A DNA stretch of 17,000 bases. Source: an uncultured Prevotellaceae bacterium (GTDB lineage: Bacteria > Bacteroidota > Bacteroidia > Bacteroidales > Bacteroidaceae). Within the stretch, counting starts at the first letter, position 1; each line of letters begins with the position of its first letter. The DNA is taken from the NCBI GenBank assembly GCA_937915745.1, contig CALGGJ010000048.1, positions 1-17,000 of the forward strand, given 5' to 3'. A program made the position numbers and the translations under genes. The notes beneath the pieces were generated by a model. The model had not been told where the DNA came from, did not search any database, and saw nothing but the letters and a program-made list of their open reading frames with translations. Below, piece by piece: positions 7,083 to 14,300 of this stretch.

Positions 7083-7092
7083 GTGTCCTGCA

Positions 7093-8481
7093 TCATTCCT
7101 CGCAGGCAAACATAGGGTCCCAGCACGGAAGCATGGTAGGTTTCTGCCTTGAAGCCTTGAGCACACGGTCAGACAGGTATTTGCGTTTCACCACAAGGCG
7201 GAACATATACTCGTCAAACCACTGGTCGGTCATGATGAGGTGTCCGTTGAATCCCGACGATGCGCCCCATGAGTTTTCTACCTCCCACTTCACAGGCAGT
7301 CCGTCGGCATCGAGGTCAACTGCCTTCAGTGTCATGGCATGTGTGGAACCGGAGTCGAACGACATTATGCGCTGGCGTTTGTCCATACCAAAGGTCACTC
7401 CCAACACGGCGCCATAGTCGTAGTTGTCCAGAGAGAGGAGTCCGCGGCTGCTGTCGAGTTCCTTGCTCACATCACACGAGAAGTACATCATCGTCGAGTC
7501 GCGTATGCTCTCTATTGCAGCCTGCTTGATATCTTCCATCGGCAGATTGAGATAACGCCAGTTATGTCCGTCGTAGGTGTGGCGGTCGTATTCTATCTCA
7601 TAGGTTTTCCAGTACTCGCGGCTGGGGTCGTTCATAAGCATCACATAGTCGTCGTTAAGATTCTCGCCCACCATTTCCTTGTAAAACAACAACGGCGTAT
7701 AGGTCTTTAGTGCACTTGTATAGTTGCCGTCAGCACCTGTAGGAGCCCATGTGAACTCCCTCACCGGTTCGCCCAATCCGAGTACGAGCATGTGGTATAT
7801 CTCGTTCAACATCTTCTCCTTCATGGCTTGCAAGTCGGATGCCTTATGTTTGCCCTCGCGCAGCTGCAGGCCGTCCTCGCGCAGTTTACGTTTCACAAAC
7901 GACGTGAACTTGCCGGTGTTGTTTGCCGTATAGTTCTCGGGCATGACACCTGCAGGCACCAATCCGTATTTCATGATGAGGTCGGCCACTCCTGTGAAGG
8001 TGCCTCCATCGCTCAGCGGATGCTGGAAGAGCCACTCCACGGTCTTGTCGTCCATTGGGCGGTCGCGTGTGTCGATTATGGCTTGCAGGAAGAGATTTGC
8101 CTTTTCAAGCTGGTCGTAGAAAAAGAGGTAAATCTGCGAAAACATCATGCCTCCCTCCAGTTTCTGCTGATTGATTACCTTGCTGCGCAACACATTCAGA
8201 CCTGTGAACAGCCAGCATCGCCCCGATGACTTCTGGTCGGTTATACCTTTCGAAGGTACACTGAGGCTGAAAAAAGTGTTCATGTCCGCCTGGTTGTCCT
8301 GACTCAGGGCAATACTCTTCACATCGGTCACACTGAGGGCATTGCGTATAGCGCGGTCGGATGCCGTGAGGTGGTTGTCGGCCTGCATTCGTTCCAGCAT
8401 CTCGGCCGTGATGCCCTGAGAGCGTGCCACCCCCTGCCATGCCAAAAAGATGGCACACGCGATAATGAATTGTCTATTCAT
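7093..8481 (-). CDS. Exported C1B cysteine aminopeptidase (bleomycin hydrolase / PepC family)
   Basis: A 462-residue papain-fold aminopeptidase of the bleomycin hydrolase family, whose members form hexameric barrels and trim peptides from the N-terminus. The oxyanion Gln83 and nucleophile Cys89 lie in TDQKSSGRCWLFTGLN, His381 in GSTHAMTLKAVD and Asn403 in VENSWGA, so the active site is complete. The C-terminus LPCWDPM matches the family's conserved tail, which reaches into the active site; five further residues (FACEE) follow it here. Unlike cytosolic PepC it starts with a signal peptide (MNRQFIIACAIFLAWQGVARSQ), so it acts in the periplasm or outside, as many Bacteroidetes homologues do. Its start lies within the end of the antiporter gene (8-bp overlap, ATGAATAG), indicating co-transcription and probably coupled translation. 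Confidence 0.92.
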   Translation of the reverse strand: MNRQFIIACAIFLAWQGVARSQGITAEMLERMQADNHLTASDRAIRNALSVTDVKSIALSQDNQADMNTFFSLSVPSKGITDQKSSGRCWLFTGLNVLRSKVINQQKLEGGMMFSQIYLFFYDQLEKANLFLQAIIDTRDRPMDDKTVEWLFQHPLSDGGTFTGVADLIMKYGLVPAGVMPENYTANNTGKFTSFVKRKLREDGLQLREGKHKASDLQAMKEKMLNEIYHMLVLGLGEPVREFTWAPTGADGNYTSALKTYTPLLFYKEMVGENLNDDYVMLMNDPSREYWKTYEIEYDRHTYDGHNWRYLNLPMEDIKQAAIESIRDSTMMYFSCDVSKELDSSRGLLSLDNYDYGAVLGVTFGMDKRQRIMSFDSGSTHAMTLKAVDLDADGLPVKWEVENSWGASSGFNGHLIMTDQWFDEYMFRLVVKRKYLSDRVLKASRQKPTMLPCWDPMFACEE

Positions 8482-9991
8482 GTTTGTCTGTTTTTGATGT
8501 TTTTACCATGATTGAAGTTACTATGATGCTCATAATCGGACTTATGTAGTTGAAGAAGCAGAAAGGCATGTAGCTCAGTGTCGAAACACCCAGAACGGTG
8601 CTTTGAGTCATACCACACGAGTTCCACGGCACGAGCACCGACGTGACGGTGACTGCGTCCTCAGTGGTGCGCGACAGGAGTCGCGACTCGCAACCCTTCT
8701 TGCTATACACATCTTTGTACATACTGCCGGTTATGATGATTGATATATACTGGTCGCATGTGAGCAGGTTGGCCATCAGTCCCGTTGCCACGGTAGATGA
8801 CACCAACCCCACCGTTCCGCGTATGCTGCGTATAAGCACCGACGTGAGGCTGTGTAGCATGGAACTGGCAACCATCGAACCCCCGAAACACATGGCACAC
8901 AATATGAGCCAGATGGTGTCCATCATGCCAGCCATGCCACTGGTCGATACAAGACTGTTTACGGCTGCCGCCCCGGTATCCACCCCTGTAGATGTAAACA
9001 GTGTGATGAAAGCTCCTTTTACCAACATGGCGAAATCGGTGCCATCGGCCTCGGCCACCGTCAGTAGCACATCTGGCTGCATTATCATTGCCATCACGAC
9101 AGCCATCATCGACGAGGCAAACAACGTGATGAGCGACGGCACCTTGCGGGCAATCATAATACCTGTAATGACGGGAACGATCAATGTGAGTATCGAAATA
9201 TTAAACGTGTGGCCGAGCCCCTCGGTATATTCAGATATATGCACACTTCCACCGTTGGTGAAGAAAAAGCCTGAAACGAGGAAAATAATGAGCGTTATCG
9301 TCATCGACGGGGTTGTCGTACGCAACATGTACTTGATGTGTGTGAACAGATTGACATCTGCCACAGTAGAAGCCAACACAGTCGTATCGCTTAGCGGACT
9401 TATCTTGTCGCCGAAATATGCTCCCGAGATGATTGCACCCGCCGACCAACACTCGGGTATCCCCAGTGCAGTACCGATTCCGATAAGTGCCACGCCGATG
9501 GTTGCAATCGTGGTCCACGACGACCCCGTCATGACCGATACGACAGCGCATATGGCACATGTGGCAGCCAGGAAGAAGGTGGGCGACATGATTTGAACTC
9601 CATAATAAATCATGGTAGGTACAATGCCGCTCAGCATCCACGTTGCCGACATCATGCCTATCATCAGTAATATACACAGCGAGATGGCCGAACTGGCGAT
9701 AGTGTCGGTGATACCGCGTTCAAAACTCTTCCATGGTGTATGATACCCCCACATCGAAATCATGATACAGACGGCGGTTGCCACAAGCAACGACACCTGT
9801 GTGCCGCCACCCAATGCATCGCCGCCAAACAGACTTATGGTCAGCGCCATCATTGCCACCAACACCACAATGGGGATGAGAGAAACGAAGGGATGAGGAC
9901 ATCGCACAGATTCATCGGTATGTGACAAACTGCCCAAACGCTCTGATGATGTTGTGCGAGGTTCCGGTTTTGAGTCTGACGGCTGTATCAT
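8474..9991 (-). CDS. nhaC: NhaC-family Na+/H+ antiporter
   Basis: A 505-residue inner-membrane transporter with about ten to twelve hydrophobic segments beginning near residue 35. Family signatures are GSSWTT (156-161) and GDKISPLSDTTVLA (194-207), typical of NhaC, and a later conserved MANLLTCDQYISIIITGSMY region. NhaC proteins exchange Na+ for H+ (some relatives exchange malate/lactate), supporting pH and sodium homeostasis. The first 34 residues are polar (MIQPSDSKPEPRTTSSERLG) and probably cytoplasmic; no later Met gives a better start before the first membrane segment. It overlaps the exported aminopeptidase gene downstream by 8 bp. The 82-bp upstream gap is AT-rich with no convincing promoter match. 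Confidence 0.88.
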   Translation of the reverse strand: MIQPSDSKPEPRTTSSERLGSLSHTDESVRCPHPFVSLIPIVVLVAMMALTISLFGGDALGGGTQVSLLVATAVCIMISMWGYHTPWKSFERGITDTIASSAISLCILLMIGMMSATWMLSGIVPTMIYYGVQIMSPTFFLAATCAICAVVSVMTGSSWTTIATIGVALIGIGTALGIPECWSAGAIISGAYFGDKISPLSDTTVLASTVADVNLFTHIKYMLRTTTPSMTITLIIFLVSGFFFTNGGSVHISEYTEGLGHTFNISILTLIVPVITGIMIARKVPSLITLFASSMMAVVMAMIMQPDVLLTVAEADGTDFAMLVKGAFITLFTSTGVDTGAAAVNSLVSTSGMAGMMDTIWLILCAMCFGGSMVASSMLHSLTSVLIRSIRGTVGLVSSTVATGLMANLLTCDQYISIIITGSMYKDVYSKKGCESRLLSRTTEDAVTVTSVLVPWNSCGMTQSTVLGVSTLSYMPFCFFNYISPIMSIIVTSIMVKTSKTDKHE

Positions 9992-10073
9992 GGCTGGTAT
10001 CCTGATTTTCTTTGGTTGATATTATTTCTTTAATACATCGAATAAATTATTCCAAGGCTCGTATAATCTGTTT

Positions 10074-11285
10074 CTAATGGTTGTCCATGATGTAGGCAAC
10101 CACCGTTTCACGCGTGTCGCCATACGGATAGAGCTGCACATAGTCGAACTCGTTGATAATCTCATCGGGTGTTATCCCGTTTTTATAGCTGTAGTCGGCT
10201 GCGGCATCGGCCACGAAAGCCACGGCTGCATGTATAGTATAATAATACTGTGTAGCGAAATCGTGCAGCAACACAGTCTGCCCTGCGGTTGCAGTGCCTA
10301 CCACCGTCACTCCATATGGATTGAGGCTTCGAAGCCCCCATATCAGCCATTCGGCAGCACCCTGAGTATAAGAACCCGTGATGAAAAACAGGTTGCACCC
10401 TACAGAAGACTCTATATCGTAAGTTGTGTTATTACTGCTTTTGTTGCTGTTCCAAATGGTTCGCAACAGGGTTCCGCTTGCACTGCCGATAGTACGTGCC
10501 AACTGTACAGCACAGTCTATCGTACCCGCGTTGCACAGTCTGACATCCACAATCAAGTCGGACGGATGTTGGGACACGAGTGCATTGACTGGCTGACGCA
10601 TCGAATCAAAGTCGTTCATGTCGGTCAGCATGATATACGCCACGTCGGATGCGAGCATTCCATATTTCATAACGGTAGCGACACTCACCTGTTCCGACGG
10701 CTCCATCTGCAGTGTGTCGGTGTCAGCCCAGAAGACCGTCTCGTCATCTTCGCTCACATCGAGTCGGGTTACCACCAGCGTACGGGCACCACCCTTTTCC
10801 AGATAGCCCATCACCTTGCTCGACATCTTCGACTCGCCCACTTGCGAAATAAAGTCGCCTCGACGGAGACCACACCGCTCGGCCGGTGAGCCGGGATACA
10901 CAGTCAGCACACGCGCATACTGTTTGGTGGTTTCGCCCGTGGGGTCGGTCATCAGGCTGAGGTCGAGGCCATAGGAGTTGTAACGGTTGAATGTGCCACG
11001 CTTGTGGTCATCGGCAACGACGGTATCGACCGTGCAATACGTCCACCTGTCGCCAGCCTTGCTTTGCGATGTAAGTCGCGAAACAAAGACCGACGGAGTG
11101 GCAAAATACTGTTTCCAGTCGAGTTCCTGCAGGCTGTCGCCCCACAAATACCATTCCTGCATCACTTCCTGCATCCAATGGTTTCCTGCGGTCTTCTCCT
11201 CATACTCATGTGTACGGTCTTCGGCACACGACACACACATCACAGTCATGAGTGCTGTTGCATATATGGCATTATTCAGTCTCAA
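10074..11285 (-). CDS. S41-family (C-terminal processing peptidase-like) lipoprotein, probably inactive
   Basis: A 403-residue predicted lipoprotein: MRLNNAIYATALMTVMCVSC gives acylated Cys20, followed by AED, an acidic start compatible with surface export. Residues 35-85 (WMQEVMQEWYLWGDSLQELD) are the N-terminal domain of Bacteroidetes S41 lipoproteins. Residues about 118-175 form a PDZ domain (VYPGSPAERCGLRRGDFISQ). Residues about 195-390 are the S41 core. In active S41 enzymes such as E. coli Tsp, the nucleophile is the first Ser of SASE and the general base is the Lys six residues after the conserved Gly (VVGEPTFGK). The matching segments here read TQGAAEW and VVGTATAGQ, so Ser becomes Gly309 and Lys becomes Gln336. 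It is otherwise intact, suggesting a binding or scaffolding pseudoprotease rather than decay. It follows the LepA::C10 frame by 77 bp. Confidence 0.85.
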   Translation of the reverse strand: MRLNNAIYATALMTVMCVSCAEDRTHEYEEKTAGNHWMQEVMQEWYLWGDSLQELDWKQYFATPSVFVSRLTSQSKAGDRWTYCTVDTVVADDHKRGTFNRYNSYGLDLSLMTDPTGETTKQYARVLTVYPGSPAERCGLRRGDFISQVGESKMSSKVMGYLEKGGARTLVVTRLDVSEDDETVFWADTDTLQMEPSEQVSVATVMKYGMLASDVAYIMLTDMNDFDSMRQPVNALVSQHPSDLIVDVRLCNAGTIDCAVQLARTIGSASGTLLRTIWNSNKSSNNTTYDIESSVGCNLFFITGSYTQGAAEWLIWGLRSLNPYGVTVVGTATAGQTVLLHDFATQYYYTIHAAVAFVADAAADYSYKNGITPDEIINEFDYVQLYPYGDTRETVVAYIMDNH

Positions 11286-11315
11286 GGCAATCTGTTTCTT
11301 TGTTTCCTAAGTCGT

Positions 11316-11348
11316 TTGTTATCTGCTTGTTATCTGTTTGTTATATCG
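11316..11348. repeat. Three 11-bp direct repeats before the S41-like gene
   Basis: TTGTTATCTGC (11316-11326), TTGTTATCTGT (11327-11337) and TTGTTATATCG (11338-11348) are consecutive. On the coding (minus) strand this is a purine/C-rich AACAA-type leader (GATAACAA repeated) about 30-65 nt before the ATG at 11285. It may be an operator with one contact per helical turn, or simply a slippage-generated unstructured leader. Confidence 0.5.
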
Positions 11349-11362
11349 GCCCCTCTGCCTTC

Positions 11363-14300
11363 CTAGTGGATTGACTCATATACCTTCAGCACATCATGCG
11401 TATCGACCACTCCGTCGCCATTCGCGTCGCAGGCACTGGCAGCCGTGGTGTCAGAGTTCTGCATGCATTCGTATATCATAAGCACATCCTGCGTATCGAC
11501 CACTCCGTCGCCATTCACGTCAGCTGTCGGTCTTGTTTCAGCTGCCTTTGTTAAGAAGAGTCGGAAATCATCGGCCTTATAAAAGAATCCGGCTTTCACG
11601 CCTATAGTCAGTTCGCCCGACTCATCTACCACTACATCGTTTATCACGGCCTTTACCATGTAGTGCACACCAAGGTTGTGAGCTTTGACGGTGGTTGTAG
11701 TGTCGTTTGCAAACAGGGTGATGGTGTGTTCCTCGGTCGAACCCAGCATTGCAGAAAGGCGGTATCGTCCCGGGGTCAGGCCAGTGATTGTCTGACTCAG
11801 CTCGCTTGATGTACTGTCCTTGTTACAGTTATACAGATAGTACTTACCGTCGGCATCGATGCTCTTATATGTCAGGTTAGTGGCACTCTGGATGGTTCCG
11901 TCGGTATTCCATCCCGTGGTTTTCCCTGTTTCAAACGACGGGTTGGCTATAGCAGCAGTACAGTCGATTGGTGCGTCAGGGTCTGTAGCCTCGGCGAGGA
12001 ACAGCCTAAGCGTTGCTTCGAGTGTCTCAGTTGCTGCACGTGCCTGTGCTGCGGTATTCGTACGGTCGGAGAATACTATCTCTGCCGAGTCGATTGCAGC
12101 GGTGAGGCTTGCGACTGATTCGTCGGAAGCAAAGCGTCGTCTGTTGTCGAGTGCGGTATAGGCAGTGTCTATTTGCTTTGCCAGGGTGAGGAATGTAGGG
12201 TCGGATGCCAATTGTGAATATGCCCTGAATGACTTTGTCACATTCTCTGCATAGAAATATCCACGCATGGCGTGTATCGGTGTTGCTTCGCTTACCGGTT
12301 CGAAATACTGTGGTTCGGCATCACCTATGAGCATTGCTCCGGCTGGTGTGACGGTAGCCGAGAACGTACCGACAAGTGCTGTATCGGCATTAGCCAGCGG
12401 GCTTTTCGATACATTTACGTCGTGTCCGACCAGACTTTGCCGATGTGTGCTTGATGTCATCACAAGATAAGCGTGTCCGGCTTTGAGTTGTGTCATGTCG
12501 GTTGTCTTGTTGCTTATTCCGCTCGATGCGTGCGAGTCTATCTGTCGGGCCACTATTCCCTGAGACACCTCTGCATCGAACGGCATGGTCAGTATGCACC
12601 ATTTGCCTGGTTGTTGCTGGATGTCGATAGTTGCAGAGGTGGCTTTCATGTCGTCGCGAGGCATGAAATCAAAGCCTGGCTGCACGTTCAGGTTGTGACA
12701 AATTCCGTCTCTCACGTAGTTGTTGCCGGTCGGCATAGCGTCGGATGCCACATAGAAGAGTGCATTGGGGTTGTTCTCGACCACTGGCAAGCGGCTTATT
12801 TTGTCAACTGCGGTGAGGTCGTATGTTGTTGCATTCTTGTATGCGGTTTTCCTTGCAAGGGTTGTGAAAGCATTTACGTCCCATGTACCAGTCAGTTTGA
12901 GGCATCCGTTGTCGTAGCTTTCCACGGCCATGTCGCTGCCTTTCAGCACGAAGCGCATTATGGTATCGGCTGCCCCCTCCATGTTCACCTCGTCGTCGGT
13001 TTTGGTACCGGCAATTGGGTTTACGAGTGTGGCATAGTAGAGATTGCCTATCTTGATTGGGCACGATGTGGTTGATGTAAGCGAGAACGTGACGTCAGTA
13101 GTGCCGTTTGGTTCAACCGAAAGTTTGGCCGACTTGTATCCTACATAGCTGAATGTCTGTCCGTTGTCGGTGCTTTCGTATATGGCCAGCCGGGGCGAGC
13201 CCTCGTATCCCAGCCCGCTCTTGTCGGTGAAAGTGACCACGGCAGACGCCTTGGTGTTATAGACCACGGTGTAATGGCATCCGTCGTGTATTTCGGTATC
13301 GCTGCTGCCGTCTATCATCATGTCGGTCAGGTTGATGTCGGCGTCGGGTATGAGTGCTTCGGTTTCTGTCTTTGCCAGCACATTGAGGTTGGCATCAGTC
13401 ACAATGACGTAGCATGGTCCCGATGTGGTTGGGTGTACAGTCAGGGTTATGGTAGTGGTTTCTCCGGTGTTTGGCAATATGGTCTCGGTGTCGCTGGCTT
13501 TTGCGTCGGTCAGTTTCCTTGGTGCCGCACCGTTGGTGTTGGTGAAGACATATATGCCTTTGTAGTCGAGTGTGCCTTTGTTTTGTATGTCGATGCTTAC
13601 CTCGCAGGCGCGGTTGAAGTATAACTTTGGTTCTACCGCCATTTCAACCGTCATGTTTTGTTTGGTTGGGGTTACTCCCGTGACACATTCCTGCCACGAG
13701 TCGTTGAATCCCCACGACGGGCTCTTGCTTCGTGCCACAGTGAAATAGCCGTCGTAGGAGCTTGGATTGCCCCATCCCATGTTGAAGTGGAAGTAACCTG
13801 TCGAGGCTTGATAGCCGTCGATTACGATAGCATGTCCTTCAGCCTGTGTCTGTCCGTCGCTGTCCTGCCATTCGCGGCATCCTGCATAGAGTATCGGGTG
13901 CTGTCTGTCCAGTTCTTCGTATAGGAGGGTCATCCATGCGTTGTCGCTTATCTCGTCGGCACCGCCGCGGTCCTTATACCGGTGGGTTCCTCCTTTCATC
14001 CCAAACACACTGCTGAACACCCATCGGCAGTCGTCGGGGTATCCACCGGTGCTCGAGCCGTAAGTCAACCGGGCACCCCCTCCCACCACGGCCATGAGCG
14101 TAGCCACGGCGTCGCGGTATTCGGCCGGCTCGCTGCTGTATTGTGTGCGCATCAGGTCCCATTTTATTTTTGTGCCGCTCGGGAAGGCAGTTGTTGCCCT
14201 TGCCTCGTCGCCGTAGGTATAGCTGCTGATTGCAGCCAGTGTGACGGTTGTGAGGTCCTTGCGCCAGTAGTATAGTACCTGCGATGCAGCCGTGGCAACA

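Noticed and set aside
8643..9596. 317-codon plus-strand frame opposite nhaC
   Set aside because: The antiporter on the other strand has diagnostic motifs; this frame is an unstructured complement of membrane segments.
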